Origin: Flavobacterium limi
GTDB taxonomy: Bacteria; Bacteroidota; Bacteroidia; Flavobacteriales; Flavobacteriaceae
Length of the DNA stretch: 37,353 bases
Reading direction: 5' to 3'
Assembly (NCBI RefSeq): GCF_010645075.1
Contig: NZ_JAADZV010000017.1
Location: 1-37,353, forward strand
The notes beneath the pieces are model-generated. The model was given only the letters and a program-made list of their open reading frames with translations, did no database searches and was not told the DNA's origin. A program made the position numbers and the translations under genes. Position 1 is the first letter of the stretch. Each line of letters starts with the position of its first letter. Below are positions 8,447 through 17,315 of this stretch, piece by piece.

Positions 8447-8469
8447 TCTCTATCATTTTTTGATAGAGA
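8447..8469 (-). terminator. Terminator after the lipoprotein gene
   Basis: The 9-bp stem TCTCTATCA/TGATAGAGA has a five-base loop and, read on the minus strand, is followed by six T residues. It separates the three-gene unit 10289-8493 from the kinase-regulator pair. Confidence 0.8.
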
Positions 8470-8492
8470 CTTCTGTTTAAATTCATTCCTTT

Positions 8493-9242
8493 CTATTCTT
8501 GTGTACTTACGCACAATGGAGGACATGGACGTGTACCATCGTAAAAATCTTCAACTTCTTGAGAAGTTTCAGATATTTTTTTAATTGCATTATTCTTATC
8601 TAATCCAATCAAAATTGTTGTCATCTTTCCTTTTGTATTAAGTCCTAAAAATATTCCAATTTCTGCATTGTCTTTATTAACCATTGCTTTAATAATTTCA
8701 GATTCTATACTAAAATACTGAAAACGGCTACCTTCATACGCTGTTATTTCATTTAAATCAGAAACTGTGTTTAGTTTTTTTTGCCAGGCTTCTATCCAAA
8801 CCGAAGCCTCTTTTGGTAATAACAAATGTTTTGTTAATAATGATGTACGTTTTTGGGTTTTACTTAGTGATAATTCGCTCATTTTATTTAATGAATTCTC
8901 ATTAAATTCTTTTAAAACTATTGATTTTACACTTCCTAACGGATTACCTAAATTATCAACACCTATTGATTCTATTTGTATTGTATTATCGGAATATCCT
9001 AATACAAAACGCACTTCAATAATGTTTGGCGTTCGTATCAATGCACCCATTTCACTTGCTGGAAATAAATAAGCTGTAACTCGTTTTTGAGAATTGGCGA
9101 AGGTATGGTCTAACTTAGCCGTTAACCAACTTTCATTTTCTGAATTAGCTACTGTATTAATTTCATCTTGATTTATTTCTTTTTGACATGAAAACATGAA
9201 AACTATCATTGTAAAAATGACATATACTTTTATTTTTTTCAT
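8493..9242 (-). CDS. Lipoprotein of unknown function with C-terminal YDGTRPCPP
   Basis: A 249-residue protein with a lipoprotein signal (MKKIKVYVIFTMIVFMFSC, lipid-modified Cys19), so membrane-anchored outside the cytoplasm. I do not recognise a family. Its C-terminal half (FLGLNTKGKMTTILIGLDKN and FYDGTRPCPPLC) resembles the small protein encoded at 9939-10289 (YIGINDQNEKTLLFVGAKLD and VYDGTRPSPPF), and the middle TAYLFPASEMGAL resembles its ISYLIPRESLETV. The two are therefore likely homologues, one lipidated and one without a signal. It is the last gene of a minus-strand unit with the membrane protein 9292-9918. Confidence 0.75.
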   Translation of the reverse strand: MKKIKVYVIFTMIVFMFSCQKEINQDEINTVANSENESWLTAKLDHTFANSQKRVTAYLFPASEMGALIRTPNIIEVRFVLGYSDNTIQIESIGVDNLGNPLGSVKSIVLKEFNENSLNKMSELSLSKTQKRTSLLTKHLLLPKEASVWIEAWQKKLNTVSDLNEITAYEGSRFQYFSIESEIIKAMVNKDNAEIGIFLGLNTKGKMTTILIGLDKNNAIKKISETSQEVEDFYDGTRPCPPLCVSTQE

Positions 9243-9291
9243 AATTGAGAATTAATATTAGTTGTTCTTTTAAATTTACCGAGCTTCCAAA

Positions 9292-9918
9292 TCAATTCAT
9301 TTTTTTGGAAAAGCTTATCTTCCATTCATACAAAATAACCAATTGATATATTAAAAAAAGAAAGGCATTTAATGCCCAAGAAATAAGTTTCACATCTTTA
9401 CTTAAACTTAAGGTAATATTTCCTACCAAATACAAAATAGTAGAACCTAACATAAAAAAAATAATAGCTATAGTTATGTAGTAATATGTTTTGAATTCGG
9501 TAAGCATATTATAAAAATGTAATAAAGCAAATGCTACCACTAATAAAGAAGTAATAGTAATTGCAAATAAATTAAACTTCAAAAATTGCTTATAATCAAT
9601 AAAAAATTGCAATCCCAAAATTAATGATGCCCAACATACACTATGCTTAACAATTTTTTTTTGAGATTTATTTTTTAAAATTGATGCATAAAATAAGCTT
9701 AACAAAATCATTTGTCCAATAACAAATATATTGATTACAAATAAATTATCAAACTTCAAATGATACATAAATTCCATCGTAATCTGCATTATAAAAGCAA
9801 AAAGCAAATAACATATAAAAAAAATATTAGCTTTTTCCTTATGGAAAAAGCTATATGTGTATAAAATCAGATTAATAAATAAGAATAAATAACCTGAATA
9901 TATTAAAAAATCTATCAT
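9292..9918 (-). CDS. Polytopic membrane protein of unknown function
   Basis: A 208-residue, strongly hydrophobic protein with about six to seven predicted membrane helices separated by short loops. Charged residues are few (KEK after helix 1, KNKSQKK in the middle, a basic C-terminus SFSKKMN). I recognise no named family and no catalytic residues. It starts 20 bases after the stop of the small protein 9939-10289 and is followed by the lipoprotein gene, so the three are probably one transcript. A helical-bundle sensor or transport partner for the nearby kinase, which lacks a sensor domain, is possible but unproven. Confidence 0.7.
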   Translation of the reverse strand: MIDFLIYSGYLFLFINLILYTYSFFHKEKANIFFICYLLFAFIMQITMEFMYHLKFDNLFVINIFVIGQMILLSLFYASILKNKSQKKIVKHSVCWASLILGLQFFIDYKQFLKFNLFAITITSLLVVAFALLHFYNMLTEFKTYYYITIAIIFFMLGSTILYLVGNITLSLSKDVKLISWALNAFLFLIYQLVILYEWKISFSKKMN

Positions 9919-9938
9919 TAATATTGAATTCAGTATTT

Positions 9939-10289
9939 TTAAAAAGGAGGTGAAGGACGTGTTCCATCGTAAACAACCTCTCCAGCGGCTTTAGTGCCAT
10001 CCTGACTTAAAGGAGGTCCGTAAACATCGATATATTTACCTGTTTCTTTGTCAAGTTTTGCCCCAACAAAAAGTAATGTTTTTTCATTCTGATCATTAAT
10101 ACCAATGTAAGCACGAACAGCTTCTGTTTCTAATTGTAAAACAGTTTCTAAACTTTCTCGTGGTATTAAATAAGATATAACTTTACTCTTATTATCCTCT
10201 ACGGTAGTTTGATCTACGTATCTTTTTTCCCACTCCTTAGCAACTGCTAATGAAATTTGTATTGGTCCCGGAAATTTTTCTTCTGCCAT
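9939..10289 (-). CDS. Small protein of unknown function ending YDGTRPSPPF
   Basis: A 116-residue protein without a signal peptide, starting MAEEKFPGPIQISLAVAKEW. It is homologous by eye to the C-terminal half of the lipoprotein at 8493-9242, and both end in YDGTRP followed by a short Pro-rich tail (CPP or SPP). No catalytic motif is visible. It is the first gene of a minus-strand unit with a polytopic membrane protein and that lipoprotein. The shared terminal tail suggests a recognition or interaction tag, which is inference. Confidence 0.7.
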   Translation of the reverse strand: MAEEKFPGPIQISLAVAKEWEKRYVDQTTVEDNKSKVISYLIPRESLETVLQLETEAVRAYIGINDQNEKTLLFVGAKLDKETGKYIDVYGPPLSQDGTKAAGEVVYDGTRPSPPF

Positions 10290-10789
10290 AAGTGATTTTT
10301 GTTTTGGTTAAGTGTTAATAATTTAATTATTAGCTAAACTAATGAATTATTTTAGAAAATTAACGTTTTAAAATAAAAAAAAATCGACACCACAAGCTTA
10401 AAAATTACTGAAAAACAAATACTTATAAGTCAAAAACACAAAAAACAGGTATAAATACGTATATCCGTTTTTTTATTATAATTTAATTTTGTTTATAAGC
10501 CATTAACAAGAAAATATACCAACAGGGCTATTTCGCTCTATGCGTTTTTTTTGAATTAATGAATTATAAGAATTTAAACTCAATACAAAGACACAAAAAA
10601 CCCTCCTTTATAACATAAAAAAGGGCTTTAATGACATTTAGTTGCCAAAAAAATCTCCAACAGCATATTTTTGAAGAGTTGGTAATACTTAATCTTCCTA
10701 AATTATCGTCTATTGATGATTTAAATTAATCAGATCAAGGTAAGCAGGCAAAACATATAATTTATTTTTTAACTATATAACTAAAAACT
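10290..10789. other. 500-base intergenic region between divergent genes
   Basis: No long coding frame. It holds the second copy of the repeated promoter element (10441-10491) and an imperfect hairpin around 10599-10627 (CCCTCCTT with AAAAGGG). A 32-codon frame at 10631-10729 has no supporting signal. If the 10441 promoter drives the collar gene at 10790, its leader would be nearly 300 bases; otherwise it makes a separate short RNA. Confidence 0.5.
10441..10491 (+). promoter_or_regulatory. Activator-type promoter, copy 2 (18-base element plus -7 box)
   Basis: AAAAACAGGTATAAATAC (10441-10458) is identical to 6568-6585. It is followed after exactly 25 bases by TAATTTTG (10484-10491), a TAnnTTTG box. 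The spacer sequences differ between the copies, so the spacing rather than the whole region is conserved. It points towards the collar-domain gene at 10790. Confidence 0.6.
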
Positions 10790-11347
10790 ATGTCAACAGA
10801 ACCATTTATCGGAGAAATTAAAATTTTTGGATTCAACTTTGCGCCACGAGGGTATGCTACCTGCCAGGGTCAAATTTTATCAATCGCACAGAATACTGCC
10901 CTTTTTTCATTATTAGGAACTTACTATGGAGGAAATGGACAAACTACATTTGCCCTGCCTGATTTGCAAGGACGTGCACCTGTGGGACAGGGTCAGGGGC
11001 CAGGCCTTCCTTCATACCAAATAGGTCAGAAAGCAGGAATCAATAGTGTTACAATACTTACCTCCAATATGCCAGCACATATTCATACATTAAATTCTGC
11101 CAAAACAAATATTGCTGTAAATACTGCGGTTGCTGATGCTAACACCCCTGAAGGTGGTTATTTAGCGACAAATAACAGTACAGCCTTATATTCTGAAGGG
11201 GCAGAAACAGGAAAATTCCTTGCTCCGTCAGCTATCTCAGGAACAACAGATATTACTGGTGGAAGTTTACCAATTGACATTACAAATCCTTATCTGACAA
11301 TCAATTATTCAATTGCATTAGAGGGTATATTCCCTAGCAGAAATTAA
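10790..11347 (+). CDS. Phage tail collar-domain protein (microcystin-dependent-protein type)
   Basis: A 185-residue protein. The N-terminal collar domain is clear: EPFIGEIKIFGFNFAPRGYA, then CQGQILSIAQNTALFSLLGT, YYGGNGQTTFALPDLQGRAP, VGQGQGPG and MPAHIHTL. Such stand-alone collar proteins are common in Bacteroidota chromosomes without any prophage, often in clusters, and their role is unclear; no other phage genes lie here. The C-terminal part is Thr/Ser/Asn-rich with a terminal NYSIALEGIFP, typical of the group. No signal peptide is seen. A terminator follows, so linkage with the next two genes is by position, not necessarily by transcript. Confidence 0.9.
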   Translation: MSTEPFIGEIKIFGFNFAPRGYATCQGQILSIAQNTALFSLLGTYYGGNGQTTFALPDLQGRAPVGQGQGPGLPSYQIGQKAGINSVTILTSNMPAHIHTLNSAKTNIAVNTAVADANTPEGGYLATNNSTALYSEGAETGKFLAPSAISGTTDITGGSLPIDITNPYLTINYSIALEGIFPSRN

Positions 11348-11354
11348 AAAATAC

Positions 11355-11393
11355 AAAAAGGAAATTTTTCACGATGAAAGTTTCCTTTTTTTT
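11355..11393 (+). terminator. Terminator after the collar-domain gene
   Basis: AAAAGGAAA (11356-11364) pairs with TTTCCTTTT (11381-11389) around an inner partly paired loop, followed by further T residues. Confidence 0.7.
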
Positions 11394-11411
11394 ATTCATA
11401 TAAATAAATGT

Positions 11412-12560
11412 ATGCAGAAAATAGGAATTTTATTAGCACGCTCAACTTTTTACCATACTATAAGTTTTGACCTATATGAAGGACTACGTCAAAGTCTAAA
11501 ACGATTGGGAAGAAGTGATATTAAAATAGTTACAGAAAACATTGGATTTGGGGCAGATAAACAACAATGCTATCGAAGTGCTGAAAAGCTTTTGCTGGAG
11601 GAAAATGTTTCGCTGGTAATTGCTTACATAGGACATCGTACTGCCCAATTACTGCGTCCGCTTTTTCTTTCAGCTAATAAAATGCTGATTGTGCTGGATG
11701 CTGGTGCCAATCTGCCTCAGGAGTGGTCAGCTTCTCCTAACATTTTCTATCATTCACTTCATAATTCTCTGGGTGCCTGGCTTGCCGGAAAACAGGCTGC
11801 TAATGATGGGTATAAAAATGGAGGTATGGTTACCGGTTATTATGATGGTGGTTATTTGCAAACTTACAGCATTTCAAAAGGTTTTGAAAAAGCGGGTGGA
11901 AAAATTTGCTTCAACCACGCCACTGGTTATAAAAAAGAGGATTTTACAATGGTACCGCTAAAAAGCTTTTTAAAAGAATTTGAAAATCCGGCGCTCTTGA
12001 CATTATTTAGCGGTGACTATGTACAATGGAATTTTGAAGAATTAAAAGAAACATTAAATAAAAACACTCCGATTTATTTGTCCCCTTTTGGCTTTGAAGA
12101 AACTATGCTCGAAACAGCAATACACCCCAACACTAAAATCAAAGGTGTTGCAGCATGGTCGAAATCAATTGAAAACAATGAAAATACATTATTTACAGAA
12201 ACAATTGAATCTATTGGCAGAACACCAAATTTATTTTCTCTATTAAGCTGGGAAAGTGCCAAAATTGCTATAAAAGTGTTAGACCTTTTAAATAATAACA
12301 ATGGTAACATACTATTAACAGCCCAAGGACTACATACATATGAATTTGACAGTCCAAGAGGAAAAGTTAAGTTTCATTCCAAAACTAATACTTCAATAAC
12401 ACAACTGTACAACGCAGAAATTGTAACTTCTGAAGACGGAAAATGCCAAGTCAGAATAGACAATATTATATCCGACACAGTTGAAGAATTTGAAACAATG
12501 AGTCAGCTTGAATTAGACAACATATCATCTGCCTGGCACAATAGTTATACTTGCATATAA
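11412..12560 (+). CDS. Periplasmic-binding-protein-like receptor without signal peptide
   Basis: A 382-residue protein resembling branched-chain amino-acid-type ABC substrate-binding proteins. The opening beta strand is MQKIGILLARS, then LLLEENVSLVIAYIGHRTAQ, KMLIVLDAGANLPQ, YKNGGMVTGYYDGGYLQTYS, and the C-terminal region LFSLLSWESAKIAIKVLDLL. No signal peptide or lipobox is present and no transporter genes are nearby. It may therefore act inside the cell as a ligand sensor or enzyme-like protein, or be exported in another way. Its stop codon directly abuts the ATG of the formyltransferase-like gene, implying coupled translation and a joint role. Confidence 0.75.
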   Translation: MQKIGILLARSTFYHTISFDLYEGLRQSLKRLGRSDIKIVTENIGFGADKQQCYRSAEKLLLEENVSLVIAYIGHRTAQLLRPLFLSANKMLIVLDAGANLPQEWSASPNIFYHSLHNSLGAWLAGKQAANDGYKNGGMVTGYYDGGYLQTYSISKGFEKAGGKICFNHATGYKKEDFTMVPLKSFLKEFENPALLTLFSGDYVQWNFEELKETLNKNTPIYLSPFGFEETMLETAIHPNTKIKGVAAWSKSIENNENTLFTETIESIGRTPNLFSLLSWESAKIAIKVLDLLNNNNGNILLTAQGLHTYEFDSPRGKVKFHSKTNTSITQLYNAEIVTSEDGKCQVRIDNIISDTVEEFETMSQLELDNISSAWHNSYTCI

Positions 12561-13496
12561 ATGGAAAAACAAAAAAAAATACTTGTATTGTGTGGAGGAA
12601 AATTTGCTTTTCAATCGTTGCAGGCACTTGCTTATGAAAAATTTTTATGCGGTGTAGGCATTGGTAAAGGTAATGACAGAACAATAGACGCTTTAGAAAG
12701 AGAATCTGAAGACAATATTGTTGCTTTCAAATCATTCCCGGATAAAAAAAGTCTCAAAGAAATGAGAATCTGGTTAGATGAAGTCCAACCTGACTATATT
12801 TTTTCTATATCCTTTCCTTTTTTAATTCCGGAAGATGTTTTGTCTTATGGGCATGATAAATTCATCAATTTTCATCCTGGCCCATTACCTCAATACAGAG
12901 GACCTATGCCAATTTTCGAAGTATTAAAAAATCAGGAATCCCAAACCGCAATTTGTGCACACCTGATGAGCAGCACTTTTGACCAAGGCAATATTATCTT
13001 TAATGATATTGTGCAAATCGAAAATAAAGACAATTACGGAAAGCTAACTGTTAAACTCAGTGGAAGAATGGCGCATGTAGTTATAAATATGGCCAATATG
13101 GTACAGTTTGCAAATAAAATACCTAATAGACCACAAGAAGAAACTGATGCTTATTATTTTGAAAAACCGGATTTTACTGATACTTATATCAATTGGAAAC
13201 GAATGGGCGCTGAAGAAATAACATCTTTAATTAATGCCTGTAATCCATGGAATACAGGGGCTGACGCATGTTTTCAAGGTGAACAAGTAAAAATTATAGC
13301 TGCCACAGTAGTTGATAAACCTCATAACAATAAAGTACCCGGAATGATTATTTCTATCGACAAAGACAATAGTATAAATGTTGCATGTTCAGATGATAAA
13401 CAAATTGCAATAGAAATAATGAGTACAGATGAAGGAATAGTTAGCCCAAAAGAATTCAACCTACAACGATATATAGTAGGAGCCTGTTTCAATTAA
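12561..13496 (+). CDS. Formyltransferase-family protein (Fmt-like, not the housekeeping enzyme)
   Basis: A 311-residue protein with the N10-formyltetrahydrofolate-dependent formyltransferase fold. The strand KILVLCGGKFA is followed by the catalytic segment INFHPGPLPQYRGPMP, with Asn103 and His105 of the Asn-His-Asp triad, and by Asp141 in TFDQGNII. A C-terminal domain resembling that of Fmt follows (about 210-305). The HPGPLPQYRG loop differs from the usual SLLPxxRG of methionyl-tRNA formyltransferase, and the partner genes are not def or priA, so a small-molecule or peptide substrate is more likely. It starts with no gap after the binding-protein-like gene. Confidence 0.8.
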   Translation: MEKQKKILVLCGGKFAFQSLQALAYEKFLCGVGIGKGNDRTIDALERESEDNIVAFKSFPDKKSLKEMRIWLDEVQPDYIFSISFPFLIPEDVLSYGHDKFINFHPGPLPQYRGPMPIFEVLKNQESQTAICAHLMSSTFDQGNIIFNDIVQIENKDNYGKLTVKLSGRMAHVVINMANMVQFANKIPNRPQEETDAYYFEKPDFTDTYINWKRMGAEEITSLINACNPWNTGADACFQGEQVKIIAATVVDKPHNNKVPGMIISIDKDNSINVACSDDKQIAIEIMSTDEGIVSPKEFNLQRYIVGACFN

Positions 13497-13540
13497 AATT
13501 TTAAAACTTTAAAAATAATAACCCTTTAAATTAATTACAC

Positions 13541-15534
13541 ATGAAAAAAATTACTTTATTATTCATAACGACATGCCTGTGTTATATGAATGGGTATGCA
13601 CAAACCCCTTTCTGGAGTGATAGCTTCGAGGACACAGGTTCCCCTTCCAGCGGAACCAGAAGTGCTCCTTCTGCGTTTACAACTAATACCAGTAGAATTT
13701 TCAATATTACCAATGATGCAGGAGTTAGCATTGTCGGAGCTGGAGTTGTAGGCAATTCATATGCTTACATAGGGGCTGACGGAACTAAATTCTGGGCCGG
13801 AGAAGATACTGATAACGGACAAACAATTACTGCAGCTAATGTATTAAAAACAGTAACCTGGACTATCAATATTTCTGGCAAATCAAATATCAAATTAAAA
13901 GGCCTTTTCGCTGCCGGTAATACTGTTGGCAATGCATATGAAAACGGAACAGCATCTTCTACAGGAGTATTTGATTATATGTCTATGCAATATCGTATAG
14001 ATGGAGGTCCTCTTCAAAATTTGTTGAGTTTTTATCCCTTAGCCAATCTGGCAAGCGGATTGTTTCCTGATAACGATTTTGACGGAAATGGAGATCTGGC
14101 AACACTACCTTTAAGCAATATATTCACAGAATTTACGGGAGATGTTAATGGAACCGGGACCACTTTGACACTATATATGAACATGTCAATGACTAGTTCC
14201 GCTGAAGAAGTAGCAGTTGACAACTTAAGATTAGTAGAAGTCCCTTTAGCGTCAGCACCAACAGATATTGCTCTTTCGGCTACAGCTATCAACGAAAATG
14301 TCGCTGCTGGTTCAACTGTAGGAGTGCTTTCTTCTGTAGATCTGGATTTAGGCAACACTTTTACCTATACTTTGGTATCTGGAACGGGAAGCACTGATAA
14401 TGCAGCTTTCTCTATCAGCGGGGCCAATCTGCAGATTCTGGCAAGTCCGGATTTTGAAACTAAATCTTCGTATTCAGTACGTATTAGAACAGCAGATCAG
14501 GGTGGGCTTTCTTTTGAAAAAGCTTTTACAATCAATGTAAACAACCTGAACGAAGTTCCTACAGACCTGGCACTTTCAGCAACAGCTATCAACGAAAATG
14601 TCGCTGCTGGTTCAACTGTTGGGGTTTTATCTTCTGTAGCGGGGCCAACCTGCAGATTGCCGCAAGCCCGGATTTTGAAACTAAATCCTCATACTCAATC
14701 CGTCTAAGAACGGCCGATCAGGGTGGGCTTTCTTTTGAGAAAACTTTTACCATCAACATCAATAACCTGAACGAAGTGCCTACCGACTTAGCTCTTTCTT
14801 CTACTATCATCAACGAGAATGTAGCTGCAAATACCCCTGTAGGAACTTTATCTTCTACAGATCAGGATACAGGAAATACTTTCACCTATACTCTGGTAGC
14901 CGGAACCGGTGATACAGATAATGCGACTTTCTCTATAACAGGAAACAGTCTCAGAATTAATATAACTCCAGATTTTGAAACAAAATCTTCTTATGCAATA
15001 CGCGTACGTACAACAGACCAGGGTGGACTAGCTTTTGACAAAGAATTTACGATTACTGTTAATAATGTATGTGAAGTAATTGATACAGTGACTCAGGCTT
15101 CCGGCGTATTAACAGCTGATCAGGCTGGAGCGATATACCAATGGATCCAATGTCCTGCTACTATATTAACAGGTGAAAACGGACAATCTTTTACACCAAC
15201 AGCTATTGGTTCTTATGCGGTTATAGTAACCGTTGGATTATGTAGTGTAATATCAACATGTGTAAATGTAACTACATTAGGTAATCCTGATTTTGAAGAA
15301 AAATCTAAGTTTGTAATGTATCCTAATCCAAGCAAGGGTATAGTAAATATTGAATCTGATTATGATGCTGATTTAAACATTGTAAACCAATTAGGTCAGA
15401 CAGTTAAAACTGAAAAAATTTCATCAGAAGAAATTAATACCTTCAATATTGAAAACCTTGCAGATGGAGTTTATTTTGTAAACGAAAAGAAAGGAAACAA
15501 AACCATTACACATAAATTGATTCTAAAAAAATAA
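13541..15534 (+). pseudogene. Type IX-secreted cadherin-repeat protein, frameshifted by a 79-base deletion
   Basis: The gene starts with a signal peptide (MKKITLLFITTCLCYMNGYA) and a roughly 220-residue N-terminal region. About 100-residue cadherin-like repeats follow (APTDIALSATAINENVAAGS to FTINVNNLNE), then a PKD/Ig-like segment and a type IX sorting domain (FVMYPNPSKGIVNIES to HKLILKK). Repeat 2 is interrupted near 14640: matching positions in repeats 1 and 2 are 300 bases apart before this point (14282/14582) and 221 after it (14495/14716). A 79-base deletion therefore shifts the frame. The first frame ends at 14707; the second carries the rest from about 14640 to 15534. As it stands, the product lacks the secretion domain. 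A sequencing or assembly collapse across repeats is also possible. Confidence 0.8.
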
Positions 15535-15565
15535 TATAAAAAGGTTTTATAAATTCATTAAACTT

Positions 15566-15605
15566 AGAGAGGGAAAAATCATTAGATTTTTCCCTCTCTT
15601 TTTAT
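15566..15605. terminator. Strong terminator between the cadherin gene and dnaB
   Basis: A perfect 15-bp stem AGAGAGGGAAAAATC (15566-15580) / GATTTTTCCCTCTCT (15585-15599), loop ATTA, then a T run. It sits between convergent genes and mainly serves the plus strand. Confidence 0.9.
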
Positions 15606-15630
15606 AAATTACAAACTATTATTTTCTATT

Positions 15631-17175
15631 TTAAAACGGCACATCACTATCATCATCGTCATCATTTAGATTACTTCCGAAAGCTTCATTTGCAGAAGGA
15701 AGATTTTTAGTAATAAACGGATTATCATCGTGATTCATTTTTGATGGTAAATCATCATAACTTCCTGAGAAATCATCAAGGTTATCGAACTTACCAAGAT
15801 GCCCTAAAAATTTCAATCGAATGTTTTCGATACCACCATTACGGTGCTTTGCTATCATTATTTCTGCCTGACCAGCAGTTGGCGACGCTTCGTCATCATC
15901 CCATTCATCAATTTTGTAGTATTCTGGTCTATATAAAAACGATACAATATCAGCATCCTGCTCGATAGCGCCAGATTCACGAAGATCCGATAACAAAGGT
16001 CTTTTACTTGATCCACGGGTTTCTACAGCACGCGATAACTGCGAAAGTGCAATTACCGGAACGTTGAGTTCTTTTGCTAATGCTTTTAAGTTTCGTGAAA
16101 TGGTTGAGATTTCCTGCTCACGATTCCCCCCCCCTTTATTATTTCCCCCAGCAGTCATCAACTGCAAATAATCAATAATAATAATTTTAATACCGTGCTG
16201 CGAAGCTAGACGACGACACTTTGCTCTTAAATCGAAAATAGAAAGAGATGGGGTGTCATCAATAAACAATGGTGCTTTTTCTAAGTCCTTTACTTTGGTA
16301 CTTAACATGGTCCATTCATGCGGCTCTAATTTACCTGTACGTAATTTTTCTGATGACAATCCTGTTTCAGAAGAAATTAGCCTCGTAATCAATTGGACAG
16401 AAGCCATCTCCAGAGAAAACAGAGCTACTCCGTGTCCGAATTGAATGGCAATATTTCTGGCCATAGAAAGTACAAACGCCGTTTTTCCCATTGCAGGTCT
16501 GGCCGCAATAATAATTAAATCACTAGGCTGCCACCCCGAAGTTAGTTTATCCAGATTAGTGAAACCGGTTTCAACTCCACTTAATCCCTCTTTTTTAGAA
16601 ATTTCTTCAATTTTCTTTTTAGCTTGTAAAACTAAACTCTGTGCAGTTTCAGAACTACGCTTGATATTTCCCTGAGTTACTTCATATAGTTTTGATTCGG
16701 CCTGATCCAATAAATCAAAAACATCTGTAGTTTCATCATACGATGCTTCTATAATTTCAGATGAAATTCTAATTAAACTTCGCTGAATAAACTTCTGAAG
16801 AATGATACGGGAATGAAATTCAATATGTGCAGAAGATGCAATTTTTTGTGTAAGCTGAATTAAATAAAAATCGCCTCCGGCTAATTCTAATTTTCCATTC
16901 TTTTTTAACTGGCTGGAAACGGTAAGTAAGTCAATTGGCTGCGTTTCAGTAAAAAGCTGTATAATAGCTTCAAAAATATATTTATGCGCATCTTTATAAA
17001 ACGCATCAGGCTGTAAAATATCAATTACATCATCAACCCCTTTTTTATCAATCATCATCGCGCCAAGAACAGCCTCCTCTAAATCAAGTGCTTGCGGCGG
17101 AAGTTTTCCTTTTTCTAAATTAATAATTGTGGTTTTATCTACCTTTACAGGGTTTATATTTTTGAAATTTTCCAT
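15631..17175 (-). CDS. dnaB: Replicative DNA helicase
   Basis: A 514-residue hexameric helicase that unwinds DNA at the replication fork. The N-terminal DnaB domain starts at about 28 (LPPQALDLEEAVLGAMMIDK). The RecA-like C-terminal domain has Walker A AARPAMGKT (225-232, Lys231), SLEM, Walker B IIIIDYLQLM (Asp335) and the ALSQLSRAVE and SDLRESGAIEQDAD motifs. The C-terminus is acidic (DDDDDSDVPF), a common flavobacterial feature. Codons 348-350 are GGG-GGG-GGG, a run of nine G (C at 16126-16134 on the plus strand). No intein is present. Confidence 0.98.
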   Translation of the reverse strand: MENFKNINPVKVDKTTIINLEKGKLPPQALDLEEAVLGAMMIDKKGVDDVIDILQPDAFYKDAHKYIFEAIIQLFTETQPIDLLTVSSQLKKNGKLELAGGDFYLIQLTQKIASSAHIEFHSRIILQKFIQRSLIRISSEIIEASYDETTDVFDLLDQAESKLYEVTQGNIKRSSETAQSLVLQAKKKIEEISKKEGLSGVETGFTNLDKLTSGWQPSDLIIIAARPAMGKTAFVLSMARNIAIQFGHGVALFSLEMASVQLITRLISSETGLSSEKLRTGKLEPHEWTMLSTKVKDLEKAPLFIDDTPSLSIFDLRAKCRRLASQHGIKIIIIDYLQLMTAGGNNKGGGNREQEISTISRNLKALAKELNVPVIALSQLSRAVETRGSSKRPLLSDLRESGAIEQDADIVSFLYRPEYYKIDEWDDDEASPTAGQAEIMIAKHRNGGIENIRLKFLGHLGKFDNLDDFSGSYDDLPSKMNHDDNPFITKNLPSANEAFGSNLNDDDDDSDVPF

Positions 17176-17267
17176 TTAGCGAAATTAGCGAAATTTAAAA
17201 AAATATTACTATCTAGTTATAAGTAATAATTGTTTATAAATAAGTATTTTTTGTTCATAACCAAAAA

Positions 17268-17297
17268 AAAATCCGAAACGGTAAGGCTTCGGATTTT
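17268..17297 (-). terminator. Terminator of accA
   Basis: AAAATCCGAA/TTCGGATTTT (17268-17277 with 17288-17297) with a ten-base loop. Read on the minus strand it ends in a long T run just after the accA stop. Confidence 0.8.
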
Positions 17298-17315
17298 AAA
17301 TCATTTTTTATGAAT

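Noticed and set aside
10631..10729. 32-codon open frame in the intergenic region
   Set aside because: No promoter at a suitable distance, no hydrophobic or other recognisable pattern; not distinguishable from chance.
10790..11347. Prophage or tailocin because of the collar domain
   Set aside because: No other phage structural, lysis or integration genes are adjacent; stand-alone collar proteins are common in Bacteroidota.
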